A stretch of DNA of 64,000 nt, from NCBI GenBank assembly GCA_020636105.1, contig JACJYL010000002.1, positions 1,240,001 through 1,304,000 on the forward strand, in the 5' to 3' direction. The notes below the pieces were generated by a model. It was not told where the DNA came from and made no database searches. It saw only the letters and a program-made list of their open reading frames with translations. Position numbers and translations under genes: made by a program. Of the stretch, positions 51,260 to 61,055 are shown in pieces. The DNA is from Lewinellaceae bacterium. GTDB lineage: Bacteria; Bacteroidota; Bacteroidia; Chitinophagales; Saprospiraceae. Position 1 is the stretch's first letter, and the number at the start of each line of letters is the position of its first letter.

Positions 51260-51827
51260 CCACCACCAGAGGTGGTGGCTTAGATAAAACAATACCCCCA
51301 AAGGGGGATAACCTCTAAAAGAGGGTGAAATCTTTGCGATCGTTTTCTTGTGCTCGTTCTTTATCTTCTTGATATTTTACGTATCTGACTATTTTGTCTT
51401 CATCTATTCCTATTGTGCTAACGAAATAGCCTCTCGCCCAAAAATGATTGCCCCAATATGGCTTTTTCTTCAAACTGGGAAAACTTTTAAACATGGCTAT
51501 TGCTGTTTTTCCTTTTAGGATTCCCATGAAATCAGATATACTTAGTTTTGGAGGGATAGAACAGACCAGGTGTATGTGATCAGGTTGTATATTTAATTCA
51601 ATTACTTCTACATCCTTCCATTCACATATAGTCTTTATTTTATCCTCCATGTAATCCGCTAGAAGATCTCGGAGCATTCGAAAGCGATATTTTGGCGTCC
51701 ATACGATATGATAATTACAATGGTATACCGTATGTGCCAATTTCCGGTATTTTATCTTTGCCATTCCACAAGATAATACTTTTTACCGGCAGAGCCTACA
51801 TCCATGACCACCGTCTTAGACGGTGGT
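51260..51827 (-). mobile_element. IS200/IS605-type insertion element
   Basis: A single-gene element of under 600 bases with hairpins at both ends. CCACCACC/GGTGGTGG with loop AGA lies at 51260-51278 and CCCCC/GGGGG at 51295-51307, on the transposase 3' side. ACCACCGTC/GACGGTGGT at 51807-51827 lies on its 5' side. Hairpins in place of inverted ends, and no target duplication, are the hallmark of this family. The exact cleavage points cannot be read by eye. It inserted between the lipoprotein gene and the large T9SS gene. Confidence 0.8.
51315..51764 (-). CDS. tnpA: IS200/IS605 family Y1 transposase TnpA
   Basis: This 149-residue protein is a Y1 HUH transposase with the catalytic His pair at 63-65 (DHIHL), the likely nucleophile Tyr128 in IVRYVKYQ, and family segments YHIVWTPKYRFRML and KGKTAIAMFKSFP. 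It cuts and rejoins single-stranded DNA at the element hairpins. It looks intact and could be active. No TnpB partner is present, as in the IS200 subgroup. Confidence 0.92.
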   Translation of the reverse strand: MAKIKYRKLAHTVYHCNYHIVWTPKYRFRMLRDLLADYMEDKIKTICEWKDVEVIELNIQPDHIHLVCSIPPKLSISDFMGILKGKTAIAMFKSFPSLKKKPYWGNHFWARGYFVSTIGIDEDKIVRYVKYQEDKERAQENDRKDFTLF

Positions 51828-51840
51828 TTTTCGGTGGAAT

Positions 51841-51880
51841 AAAAATAAAAAAGAGGCCCCGGACGAACCGGAACCTCTTC
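51841..51880 (-). terminator. rho-independent terminator of the T9SS lamin-tail gene
   Basis: On the minus strand AAGAGG-TT-CCGG / CCGG-GG-CCTCTT forms an interrupted stem followed by a T-run (TTTTTTATTTTT), beginning about 22 bases after the stop at 51902. It also lies directly beside the IS element end. Confidence 0.65.
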
Positions 51881-51901
51881 TTTATCTATCGAAAAAATAA
51901 A

Positions 51902-54900
51902 TTAATTCGTTTTCACAAAACGTTTAGTGACATTTTGAGTGGCTGATCTCAAATTCAACAGATAAGCTCCCTCACTAAGGTTCAAGGCAGCAATATCCAG
52001 TTCAAGACGCGTAACCTGGTCTTCAAAACGATCCGTGAAGATCACTTTTCCATTCATATCCACAATGCTGATGAAAATTTCTTCCCCAAAGTTTTCAGGA
52101 ACAGCTACTTCCAACCAGTTGGCTACAGGATTCGGGTGCAGGGTCACTTCCTGTACCATGGATTCATCAGCCAGTTCAGGCAAAGCTAAAGATGGCTGCC
52201 CATCCCTGTCAACATTGACTCCAATAGCCGTTTCCGGACCTTCATTGAGGGCTGTAGTTTGCATCATGGCTTCGTTACCGAAGCTCACATGACTGAAAAC
52301 GGCCGTTGTGCTGGCATAATCCACATTACTGTACACAGCAGGACCAGCGAACAGGCATTCACTCATATAAACAAACGACTGGAATTCCAGTTTCCAAATA
52401 ACCCCGTTAGAGGAGGTATATCCGGTGAAGAGGTTTCCAACACGTTTGATCTTGAGCCATTGCTTGCCTAACGCAAATTTGCTTGACACCTGAGGCGCAG
52501 TATTATTAGCCTTTCTAATGGCCCAGTGAACGGTATTGCCTCCTGTTTTATAAATCCAAACGTATTTGGATCCTGGAGCAGTAGACTCCCTCAACATCAA
52601 TCCCGCCTGTCCCAGGCCGGTGATGCTTTCTAATTTAGCGCTAAGCTCAACATCGCCACATTTATCCTGGAAAGCGAACGTCAGATCATCCTGTGCTGCA
52701 TCAGGGTTAAAACAATTGGAAATTAATGTCCACTCATCTGAGCTTTCATCATAAGAGAAGCTGCCGTCCTCACATCCGATATTGAATGGGTTCCAGCCAA
52801 AAGGCACATCGGGTGGCAAACAGGTTGAACCATGATATCCCAGACCGTACTCGGTATTGATATCAAAACCTTCCCATTCCGCACTCAGATCAAAGGCATT
52901 GGTGCCGTTATTATCCCCCGCCTGAATCCACGGCATTCTTCTGATGGTCCTGTTTAAGGTAGAAATGCCTGGACCTGTCCACTGGGTACCTGGATCAAAG
53001 CCAATCTGGCCAATAACATCAATGATCACTTCCTCAGATTCTATGGCCTCTGCAACCAGGGCCACAGCATCGTCACCATTAAACCAGGAAGTTCCCCCTG
53101 TGGCCTCATCTGCCAGATCCAAAAAGGCATCATCCGCAGCCGGACTACACACGACGTAAGTTCCGCCCGCAGGTAAAACAGCACCTTCGGCGAAATTTAT
53201 GGTATTGCCTGCCGAGGTACTCCCGTTGAAATAAATTTCAATATGGTAATCATCCAGGTTGATATCGGTAGCTGTCGGGTTGTAAATTTCGAGACACTTG
53301 TTGTTTCCTGATCCTTCTATGTATTCAGAAAAGAACGGGTAAGCACAATCAGGCACACTGGAACAAGCTTCCGGAGCCGTGGCAGCATTGCTGTTGAGCA
53401 GGGCGCAGGAAGGCTCGTCACTGAAATAAGCAGAAACAGAAACCGCGCCTCCATCAGCAGGAATTTGTACAACAAACTGGGCCATATTGCCCATGATGCT
53501 GCCGACAGGAATAGAAGGATTGCCCAAAACATCTCCTGTCAACACCAAATTTCCTGTAGCCGGAGCATCGGTGATCATAACGACTACTTTTGCCGTTGCA
53601 TAATCATCATAGATGTTTATGGTGCCGTTATCATCACAACCGGAAATAATTTCCATGAAAATATTATCAATATTGCATACCGCAGGGGCCGGACAGCCGT
53701 CGAAAGTATGGGTGCCTAAATCTCCGGAATAGTTATTCTGATATTCCGTCCATTCAGTATCCAAAGTCGGGAAACCCGTGGCACCGGGAAGGTTCGGGTT
53801 AATGGTAATGCCCTGATAGATATTTGAATTACGAACCAGGGTTTGATCCGCGGTTTCGTTGGTCGCAGTAACACCCCACTGTGAACCGGGGTCATTGCCG
53901 ATGCTTCCGATAATATCAAGGGTACCCGAACTGTTGACCAGTTCTATGGCATCGTCACCGTTCCATAGGTTGGAGGTCGTCACCTGATCGGCGACGGCCA
54001 AAAATTGGGCAGCAGCACCATCGTCACAGAAGACAAAAACATCGCCAGCCGCCAAAGTGCCGGACAAATTAAACGTATTTGCAGAAGAGGAACCATTCGA
54101 ATACAGTTTTATGGCGTATCCACCCGCTGCCAGGTCTACATCAGCTCCTGTTGGATTGTAGATCTCAAGGCACTTTGTGTTACCACTTCCTTCAATATAT
54201 TCAGAGAAGAAAAGCGTTCCGCAGCCTTCTCCTCCTCCACCGCCACCGCAGCCGGTGACAGAGAACCCACAGTCAGATAAAGTAACTCTATTGACATTAT
54301 CACCCGCCCAGGCAGTCTGGGTATAAATAGCCGCCAGAATTTGAGCTGCCGTTCCAGAGGTGGTGCTACAGTTGTAAGCACTGTTATCAATTTCTGCCAG
54401 AGCAAAGGCATTCGTGCCTTCAGTCAAACCCAGCGGCAGAGCCGAATCATTGGAAGTCGTCGCATCAGCCTGCCATTCGGTATTTTGAAAATTGATCGCG
54501 GTAATAAATGTAGGCGAAGCATTGTCTCCCTGGTAAACAAGAATTTGATCTCCATCTGCGGCCAGAGCTATACTGGTTCCGCTAACACTCCCCACGGAAA
54601 CCAAGGTACTTAAGTTCTGAATATCAGAAGCTGTAAGTAATAAAGTAGTGCCACAAGCCACCTCCTGGTTAAGTTGGATGACCATAAATCCCTCCCCGGT
54701 GCGGAAAGTATTATCGGCTTTCCAGCCATTATCCGTGATCCTGATCTCGGTGGTGGGAGCCAGGTCAGTCAGCGCCACCAGGGCAACTTCATCTGGATTG
54801 TCAGAATTAAAACCAGTAATTCCCAGATCACCGGGACCTAAGGTCGTTTGCGCGTTGAGTCCAATTGTACTGAATACAATGGCCATGAAAACAAAATAGA

Positions 54901-54910
54901 GGTGTCTCAT
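51902..54910 (-). CDS. large secreted protein with two lamin-tail domains and T9SS sorting domain
   Basis: This 1002-residue protein has a signal peptide (to ~LNAQ), a beta-rich N-terminal domain (LGPGDLGITGFNSDNPDEVA), two lamin-tail (LTD) domains each beginning FFSEYIEGSGN (near ~233 and ~510) with KCLEIYNPT, a jelly-roll-like region (~670-850), and a C-terminal type IX sorting domain (HPNPVANWLEVAVPENFG to KRFVKTN). LTD domains occur in secreted nucleases and adhesins, but no nuclease motif is seen. It is expected at the outer cell surface. The G+C-richer codon use matches the chromosome side. Confidence 0.85.
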   Translation of the reverse strand: MRHLYFVFMAIVFSTIGLNAQTTLGPGDLGITGFNSDNPDEVALVALTDLAPTTEIRITDNGWKADNTFRTGEGFMVIQLNQEVACGTTLLLTASDIQNLSTLVSVGSVSGTSIALAADGDQILVYQGDNASPTFITAINFQNTEWQADATTSNDSALPLGLTEGTNAFALAEIDNSAYNCSTTSGTAAQILAAIYTQTAWAGDNVNRVTLSDCGFSVTGCGGGGGGEGCGTLFFSEYIEGSGNTKCLEIYNPTGADVDLAAGGYAIKLYSNGSSSANTFNLSGTLAAGDVFVFCDDGAAAQFLAVADQVTTSNLWNGDDAIELVNSSGTLDIIGSIGNDPGSQWGVTATNETADQTLVRNSNIYQGITINPNLPGATGFPTLDTEWTEYQNNYSGDLGTHTFDGCPAPAVCNIDNIFMEIISGCDDNGTINIYDDYATAKVVVMITDAPATGNLVLTGDVLGNPSIPVGSIMGNMAQFVVQIPADGGAVSVSAYFSDEPSCALLNSNAATAPEACSSVPDCAYPFFSEYIEGSGNNKCLEIYNPTATDINLDDYHIEIYFNGSTSAGNTINFAEGAVLPAGGTYVVCSPAADDAFLDLADEATGGTSWFNGDDAVALVAEAIESEEVIIDVIGQIGFDPGTQWTGPGISTLNRTIRRMPWIQAGDNNGTNAFDLSAEWEGFDINTEYGLGYHGSTCLPPDVPFGWNPFNIGCEDGSFSYDESSDEWTLISNCFNPDAAQDDLTFAFQDKCGDVELSAKLESITGLGQAGLMLRESTAPGSKYVWIYKTGGNTVHWAIRKANNTAPQVSSKFALGKQWLKIKRVGNLFTGYTSSNGVIWKLEFQSFVYMSECLFAGPAVYSNVDYASTTAVFSHVSFGNEAMMQTTALNEGPETAIGVNVDRDGQPSLALPELADESMVQEVTLHPNPVANWLEVAVPENFGEEIFISIVDMNGKVIFTDRFEDQVTRLELDIAALNLSEGAYLLNLRSATQNVTKRFVKTN

Positions 54911-55180
54911 AAATATTTGAGTTTTTTAGAAATAATAAATATATCGCCCAAGTCAGGCCGAAGCCCGACGCAATGAAAATGCCGTTGGAAAATGTTGGAT
55001 TGGTATGTGTTGTATTAGATTATCGCCCCTAATATTCCTTGCGAAAGGATAATGTGTAAAAATAATTTTTTTATTCCAAAAAACAGCCTGATCTAAAAAA
55101 TTTAATCCAGACTTTTTATTATTTTAACATTGCCCCTCTATCTGATTTTTTAATTATTCCTACATTTACAAAAAAAAACA

Positions 55181-55786
55181 TTGAACTCCATATTCAATAT
55201 TTACCTCGAGCTCGGATTTAAGCACATCCTCGACCTGGCGGGTTATGACCATATCCTGTTTCTCGTAGCCCTGTGCGCCGTTTACCGCATCGCCGAATGG
55301 AAAAAAGTTATTTTACTGGCCACGGCTTTTACCCTGGGACATTCCCTAACTTTGGCCCTGGCGGCTTTGGACATCTTACACTTTTCTCCTGCGGCGGTGG
55401 AAATTCTCATTCCCGTCACTATCTTACTTACGGCATTCTTTAACATCTTGTTTCATTCCGGAGACAAAAAAATGATAAATAGTAAACGGATGTCAATTAA
55501 TTATGGTTTTGCGGCCCTTTTCGGGCTGATCCACGGGATGGGATTTTCCAATTTCTTCCGGGCCACAGCCCTGCCCGGAGACGGGAAGGCTTTTATTTTA
55601 CAATTATTTGCCTTTAACCTGGGAGTAGAAGCAGGACAGGTCATCATCATTGCAATAATTCTAGTGCTTGCCGGGTTATCCTTCCGGCTGTTCAAGGTAA
55701 GACAGAACTATTGGAATTGGGGCGTCTCCGGAATAGCCGCCCTGTTTTCAGCAAAAATGATCATAGAAAGATTAATGGATTTGTGA
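55181..55786 (+). CDS. HupE/UreJ-type membrane protein
   Basis: This 201-residue protein uses a TTG start at 55181 and has about five membrane helices (GYDHILFLVALCAVYRIAEW, then VILLATAFTLGHSLTLALAA, AALFGLIHGMGFSNFFR and VIIIAIILVLAGLSFR). The HupE signature residues GxDHILF, GHSLT and LIHGMGF are present, with metal-like His residues. The family is linked with nickel or cobalt transport or with unknown membrane tasks. It ends 12 bases before the next gene, a DUF6702-like protein, which often accompanies it in Bacteroidota. Confidence 0.85.
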   Translation: MNSIFNIYLELGFKHILDLAGYDHILFLVALCAVYRIAEWKKVILLATAFTLGHSLTLALAALDILHFSPAAVEILIPVTILLTAFFNILFHSGDKKMINSKRMSINYGFAALFGLIHGMGFSNFFRATALPGDGKAFILQLFAFNLGVEAGQVIIIAIILVLAGLSFRLFKVRQNYWNWGVSGIAALFSAKMIIERLMDL

Positions 55787-55798
55787 TAAAATTAAAAT

Positions 55799-56326
55799 AT
55801 GAAACTTTTTAATCTGGCTCTTTTGTTGTTGTTTATTTTTCCCGGAAAAAACCACCCCACAGTGGCTCCGGATGTTTTCCACAAATACCATATCGGCAAA
55901 TGTCTCATCGATTATAACCAACGTGAAAAGGCAATACAGGTAAGCCAGTTCATTTTCCTCGACGATCTGGAGGCCGCCCTGCGTGCCCAGGGAGCGGATA
56001 AGTTATTCCTGTGTACCGAAAAAGAAGCAGAAAAGGCGGAAACTTACCTGGCTCGCTACCTGGCCCAACATTTGCAATTTGAAGTGAACGGCAAAGCGAA
56101 GTCCTTCGTGTTTATTGGGAAAGAAAGTTCCGAAGACCTCTTGGGCGTTTGGTGTTACCTGGAAATCACGGAAGTGGCCCCATTGAAAGAAGTCCGCTTC
56201 AGGAACGATCTGCTCATGGAAATTTACGACGATCAAAAAAATGTGATCATCTTCAAAGGTCCGAACAACAAGGAAGCTTCTTTTTTGTTTGAAAAAGGAA
56301 AGGCAGAGGACAAACTTGCTTTTTGA
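55799..56326 (+). CDS. DUF6702-like secreted protein
   Basis: This 175-residue protein has an N-terminal hydrophobic segment (LFNLALLLLFIFPG) and a mature alpha/beta part starting HKYHIGKCLIDYNQREKAIQ, with family-like segments FIFLDDLEAALRA and GVWCYLEITEVAPLKEVRFR. It matches the DUF6702 proteins encoded next to HupE genes. Function is unknown. It is likely envelope-located and co-transcribed with the HupE gene. Confidence 0.78.
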   Translation: MKLFNLALLLLFIFPGKNHPTVAPDVFHKYHIGKCLIDYNQREKAIQVSQFIFLDDLEAALRAQGADKLFLCTEKEAEKAETYLARYLAQHLQFEVNGKAKSFVFIGKESSEDLLGVWCYLEITEVAPLKEVRFRNDLLMEIYDDQKNVIIFKGPNNKEASFLFEKGKAEDKLAF

Positions 56327-56402
56327 ATACCGGCCCTCATTTATTACCTTGTTTTCCCACAAGGCGCTTTGAAGGGAAACCATTAATTTAGCCATTGTAC
56401 AT

Positions 56403-56657
56403 ATGAATGAGCTGTTAAAAAAACTTTTTATCCTTCCCATCAGATTTTACCAATTGGCCATCTCGCCCTTGCTGGGACCGAGATGCAGGTTTCAGCCTAC
56501 CTGTTCTCATTACATGGTAGGAGCCATCCTGGAATGGGGGGTTATTAGAGGGATCTGGCTTGGGTTAAAACGCATCTTCAAATGCCATCCGTGGGGACCA
56601 CACGGACATGATCCGGTGCCTTTAAACCCTAAACGGCATAAAAAAGAAGACCTTTGA
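56403..56657 (+). CDS. yidD: membrane protein insertion efficiency factor YidD
   Basis: This 84-residue protein matches YidD: an N-terminal amphipathic helix (LLKKLFILPIRFYQLAISPL), the Cys segment GPRCRFQPTCSHYMV, and GIWLGLKRIFKCHPWGPHGH with its three conserved Cys residues (in RCRF, PTCS and KCHP). It sits at the inner membrane and helps insertion of membrane proteins by YidC. Length is normal for the family. Confidence 0.93.
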   Translation: MNELLKKLFILPIRFYQLAISPLLGPRCRFQPTCSHYMVGAILEWGVIRGIWLGLKRIFKCHPWGPHGHDPVPLNPKRHKKEDL

Positions 56658-56806
56658 CGAAAATCTCCCCCTTTTCATAGAAATATGCGCACAACCCAAT
56701 CAAATTTTTTATAAAATTGATTCATGCCAGCGCCAATGGCATATGGGCAGATCTATATCGCCGAATAAAGTCTGCGCTACTTTTTTTAACCAAATCCATT
56801 ATACTA

Positions 56807-57481
56807 ATGATGAAAAACAAGCTTTTTATTTTGCCTTTTGTGGCCATCTTAACTTTCCTCCTGGCCGCATGCTCCAATTCAGACAATAAGAACGAAGCCG
56901 AAGCACAAAGCGAAGATGACAAAGGAATAAACATCAGTGTAAACGACGATGAAGGAAAAACGAACATCAATATCAATGCGGATAATTTACAGGATGCCTT
57001 AAAACAATTGAATAACGGCAAAGAGGTTGCCGTGGTGGATCACCGTGAATTGAAGGATCTCTTTCCCAATTCCATCGGCGGGTTCAAACGCGTTTCTGCC
57101 GAAAGCCAGAAAACCGGCTTCGGAGGGCTGAAGACTTCAATTGCAACGGCCGAATATAAAGACGGAGATGCCAAACTGAAATTATCCATCGTTGATGCAG
57201 CAGGTATTGGGCTGGCAATCAACGCCATGGCCGGCTGGACGGGCCTTGATATTGACAAAGAAACAGATGACGGATATGAGAGGACCACGGAAATTGACGG
57301 CCACAAAGCCTTTGTAAGTTATGACAATAAGGACGAGGACGGGCAAATAGCCATGTTTATCCGCAACCGCGTATTGTACACGGCTGAAATTACCAATGGC
57401 TCGGAAAAACAACTCAAAAAAGGTCAGCAAGCTGTTGATCCGGATGACATCATCAAACTGATCAAAAAGACCGAGAAATAA
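56807..57481 (+). CDS. lipoprotein of unknown function
   Basis: This 224-residue protein starts at the ATG at 56807, where a lipoprotein signal follows (lipobox LAAC); an in-frame start at 56717 would place the signal internally. The mature part begins with an acidic, low-complexity linker (SNSDNKNEAEAQSEDDKGIN) and then has an alpha/beta region (ELKDLFPNSIGGFKRVSAES, then LKTSIATAEYKDG) similar to small secreted domains of unknown role. No catalytic motif is visible. Confidence 0.75.
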   Translation: MMKNKLFILPFVAILTFLLAACSNSDNKNEAEAQSEDDKGINISVNDDEGKTNININADNLQDALKQLNNGKEVAVVDHRELKDLFPNSIGGFKRVSAESQKTGFGGLKTSIATAEYKDGDAKLKLSIVDAAGIGLAINAMAGWTGLDIDKETDDGYERTTEIDGHKAFVSYDNKDEDGQIAMFIRNRVLYTAEITNGSEKQLKKGQQAVDPDDIIKLIKKTEK

Positions 57482-57674
57482 ACTATCCGGCATAAAAAGG
57501 TTACCTTTTAGAATATCGTGACTTTTAGATGCTGAAAGAGAAGTAAGGGGGGCTGCCTTCAGTACCTGGACAAAATTGGCGTTTTAAATTGTCCTGTTAC
57601 TCAAGTCAGGCCCCCTTCCTCTAATAATCTAACTTTTTATCAATTCATTCTGTTTCACACGGGATTTACCAATC

Positions 57675-58724
57675 ATGAGGAGGCGTTACCCATATTTTAT
57701 CTTTTTCATCCTAATAAATTGTTGTTTTTCCTGCTCGCCTTTGCCACAGGAGCATTCCATCTCCCCAGCCTTTTATCACTGGAAACAAGAGCTTTCCCTG
57801 CTCAGAGAAGAATCGAATTACCTCCGTGAACTGGAATGCACGAAATTATATGTCCGGTATTTCGATGTGACCTGGGATAATGAAACTAAGACGGCTGTTC
57901 CCGCCTCCATCGTCGAAATGGATACTGTAGGGTTAAACGGCTTTGAAATTATCCCGGTTGTTTATGTCACCAATGAAGTCATGATTGCCCTGCCGGAGTC
58001 CGGGATAGCCTCCCTTGCAGATAATATTTTAAAAAAAATCCAGTCGCTCTCCGCGCCGCTGCCAGCACCAGGTATTTCAGAGATACAGATCGATTGTGAC
58101 TGGACGGGAACCTCAAGGGAAAGCTATTTCAAGTTGTTGAAAGCTCTAAAAGTCGTTCTGGAAAGTCAAAACATCAGGCTCTCCACTACGCTGCGGCTTC
58201 ACCAGTATCACGATCCCCAAACGACCGGGGTGCCCCCCGTTGACCGGGTCATGCTCATGTTTTATAATATGGGCGAGGTCAATGATTATCTCGAAACCAA
58301 TTCGATTTTAAATTTGGATGCCGCGGCAAATTACCTGGACACGCCAAGAGCCTATCCTTTGCCTATGGATCTGGCGTTGCCCATATTTCAATGGGGGTGT
58401 ATTTTCAGGGAGGGAAAACTGGTACACCTGTCGAACAACCTGGAATCGACATCGCTGAACGATCCCCAGCGATTCGTCAAAACAGGGGAGAAGCATTTCA
58501 CGGTCCTGAAAAGTACTTACCTTCAGGGATATTTTCTGTACAAAGCCGATGAAATTCGCCTCGAAAGCGTATCTTACGATCGATTGATGGAGGCAGTCGG
58601 GTTATTGAAAAAAGTAAGAAACACCGAGTCACTGACGGTCTCTTTTTACCACCTGGATACTTTTAATTTAAACCGGTTTCCTGCTGAGCAACTTGAAAAA
58701 ATTTTGCTTAAATTTAGTGATTAA
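57675..58724 (+). CDS. lipoprotein-like protein, possible DUF3142-type TIM barrel
   Basis: This 349-residue protein has an N-terminal lipoprotein-like signal (ILINCCFSC) and a mature part with the layout of an alpha/beta barrel (TKLYVRYFDVTWDNET, GFEIIPVVYVTNEV, SEIQIDCDWTGTSRESYFKL, IRLSTTLRLHQYHDP, DRVMLMFYNMG). The IQIDCDWT segment resembles the DUF3142 barrels, possibly glycan-active. No clear catalytic pair can be named. Its stop is 11 bases from the start of the TPR-like gene, so both are likely one unit. Confidence 0.65.
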   Translation: MRRRYPYFIFFILINCCFSCSPLPQEHSISPAFYHWKQELSLLREESNYLRELECTKLYVRYFDVTWDNETKTAVPASIVEMDTVGLNGFEIIPVVYVTNEVMIALPESGIASLADNILKKIQSLSAPLPAPGISEIQIDCDWTGTSRESYFKLLKALKVVLESQNIRLSTTLRLHQYHDPQTTGVPPVDRVMLMFYNMGEVNDYLETNSILNLDAAANYLDTPRAYPLPMDLALPIFQWGCIFREGKLVHLSNNLESTSLNDPQRFVKTGEKHFTVLKSTYLQGYFLYKADEIRLESVSYDRLMEAVGLLKKVRNTESLTVSFYHLDTFNLNRFPAEQLEKILLKFSD

Positions 58725-58735
58725 CCCGAATTTTC

Positions 58736-61033
58736 ATGAAAAGCCATCGTCGTTTTGCTTTCCGGATGCTGCTTGCCGCATTGTCCTTTTTTATCGTACC
58801 TCAACAATTTTCAAAAGGCTGTGGGGTCAAGGGCATGGTATTTTATGGTTATGACTTTTTCAACCCGGAGGTCGTTCATCCTGAAAAAGGCTTAGCGCCT
58901 TTCCTTTTGGACATGAATGATGTTTATGAAAAATATGTCAACGCCGAAAACACCCAGGTCAAAGACAACCTTACGGAATGGAGGGAGCGGTTTTGTAATA
59001 AGGTGAGCCTGAATGACCTGTATTACATCATTTACAAGGTAAATATTTCCACCCTGCAAGATCTTCGCGACGCCATAAACAGCCCCTCCCTGACCCTGAG
59101 TTTTATGGGAGATAAAATCTCCGGCAATTCCTTTGCACGATACCTCTACCGCAATAAATGCGACGAGGCGGTCAAATACCTCATTTTTGCCAAAAGATGT
59201 GAACCTCATGTGACCAAAAAGAAAGCTTGGGAAGACAAAGAACTGGATGTGGAAGCCATGTTGGATTTGATTGAAAAAGGGAAGGAAGAATTCCTGTATA
59301 CCAAGTCTTACTATTTCAAGTTGCGTTATGCTTATCAGCTCATCCGGCTGGCGCATTATGCCAAAAAATATACCCTAGTGCTGGAATTGTATGACTTCCT
59401 CATGCCCAAGTTAGACAACGATCCCAGTATCATTGAGGACTGGATCGAAGGCCATCGCGCCGGTGCCATGCAGGCGCTGGGCCAGCGGGTGGAAGCAGCG
59501 TATATTTTTTCAAAGATCTTTGACCGATGCCCTTCAAAACGGGAAGCGGCTTTCCTCAGTTTTGATATCCGGACGGATGAAGAATGGGAAACCTGCCTCC
59601 GTATGTGTCAAAGCGACCACGAGAAGGCCATGCTGCATGTACTCCGTGCCCAGGGTAAAAACAGCCGCCTGGTGGAAGAGATGAAGAGCATCTACGAACT
59701 CGATCCTCAAAATATGAACCTGGAATACCTGCTCGTCCGGGAAATCAAAAAACTTGAAAAGGATTTTTTGGGGTATGAATTCAATGACAAAAGAGCGCAG
59801 AACAAACAATATTTCAACATTCCCCGGCCCAATGCCGATAAAAGGGTAATCGAACTTCAGGGTTTTGTGAGAGACCTTTTGAAAGACAATCATCTGGCTC
59901 ATCCTGATTTCTGGAAAATTGCCGAAGGTTACCTGGAATTACTTTCAGGCGATTATTATTTTGCTAAAAAAACCTTTGCCGATGCCCGTAAAATGGTTTC
60001 CAATGACACCTTAAAAAACCAGTTGGAAATACTGAATCTCGTGCTTGAAATTTCTTCCATGGAACAGCTGGATAAAAGCCAGGAAGAAAGGATATACGAA
60101 ATCCGTACCGAGGAAAAACATTATAAGGATGATACAGATTTTAAGGATTTTCTGCGCGACAAGATGGCCTACCTTTACACCAAACAAGGCGATGATGCGA
60201 AAGCTTTCCTGTGTTATAGCGATATTTCCGAACTTAGGCCTTACCCCAAGCCGGAAATTGTCGATAACCTGCTAAGCATTTGTTATGATCCTGACAAAAG
60301 TTTGATGGAAAAACAGATGATTCTCAAAACGGACGGATCGACCATCCAAAACGATCTGCTGGATATGAAGGCCAATATATACATGAGCCTGTTTCAGCCG
60401 GAAAAAGCCCTTTTGGTTTATCAGGAAATGCCTGATGAGACCTATTGGGATGCCTACGGGCTTTTTGATCCTTTTATGGAACGCATGAACGACTGTCCGG
60501 ACTGCGCCCTGTCAGACACCTCCATTTTATATAACAAAGGAGAACTCATCCGTCAACTCATTCAGCTGGAGCAGGACGCCATCATCGAAGCCGACCCGAC
60601 CAAAACCGCCCAGCTTTACTATAAACTCGGACTCGCCTGGTACAACATGACCTGGTACAGTTACAGCTGGAAGACAATCGATTATACCCGCAATAAAAAC
60701 AGCCTGGACTACCTTCAGAAAACCGGTTCTGACGTCATTCCTGAAGCGGGCACTCCTTACGGAAACAAGGAATTTTTCGACTGTTCCAGGGCATTGTATT
60801 ATTTTGAAAAGGCCCTGCAACTTTCAAGAGACCCCGAACTGGATGCAAAAATTGCCTTTATGGCCTCCAAATGCGAGCGCAACGACTACTACATGCGCCA
60901 ACACAGTGGAGGGGAGCAGACTTTCAAATATTACAATATGCTCATAGACAATTACGCCAATACGGCTTTTTATGCAAAATTAATAGAGAAAAATAAAGCG
61001 TTTAGTGCATATGTGATTGGGCGACAGGATTAA
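58736..61033 (+). CDS. large TPR-like exported protein
   Basis: This 765-residue protein has an N-terminal hydrophobic segment (FRMLLAALSFFIVPQQF) and is otherwise almost entirely helical with many aromatic and charged residues, such as YKLGLAWYNMTWYSYSWKTI and ALYYFEKALQLSRDPELDAK. The repeat spacing suggests a TPR-like solenoid; at least two helix pairs near the C-terminus look typical. It would be exported to the periplasm or surface. It follows the DUF3142-like gene by 11 bases. Partner and function are unknown. Confidence 0.68.
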   Translation: MKSHRRFAFRMLLAALSFFIVPQQFSKGCGVKGMVFYGYDFFNPEVVHPEKGLAPFLLDMNDVYEKYVNAENTQVKDNLTEWRERFCNKVSLNDLYYIIYKVNISTLQDLRDAINSPSLTLSFMGDKISGNSFARYLYRNKCDEAVKYLIFAKRCEPHVTKKKAWEDKELDVEAMLDLIEKGKEEFLYTKSYYFKLRYAYQLIRLAHYAKKYTLVLELYDFLMPKLDNDPSIIEDWIEGHRAGAMQALGQRVEAAYIFSKIFDRCPSKREAAFLSFDIRTDEEWETCLRMCQSDHEKAMLHVLRAQGKNSRLVEEMKSIYELDPQNMNLEYLLVREIKKLEKDFLGYEFNDKRAQNKQYFNIPRPNADKRVIELQGFVRDLLKDNHLAHPDFWKIAEGYLELLSGDYYFAKKTFADARKMVSNDTLKNQLEILNLVLEISSMEQLDKSQEERIYEIRTEEKHYKDDTDFKDFLRDKMAYLYTKQGDDAKAFLCYSDISELRPYPKPEIVDNLLSICYDPDKSLMEKQMILKTDGSTIQNDLLDMKANIYMSLFQPEKALLVYQEMPDETYWDAYGLFDPFMERMNDCPDCALSDTSILYNKGELIRQLIQLEQDAIIEADPTKTAQLYYKLGLAWYNMTWYSYSWKTIDYTRNKNSLDYLQKTGSDVIPEAGTPYGNKEFFDCSRALYYFEKALQLSRDPELDAKIAFMASKCERNDYYMRQHSGGEQTFKYYNMLIDNYANTAFYAKLIEKNKAFSAYVIGRQD

Positions 61034-61055
61034 TCATAAATCATAAAAAACAACC

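Noticed and set aside
57495..57615. Inverted repeats in the gap before the lipoprotein-like gene (AAAAGG/CCTTTT, AAGGGGG/CCCCCTT)
   Set aside because: Short arms and wide separation with no T-run; could not be told from chance.
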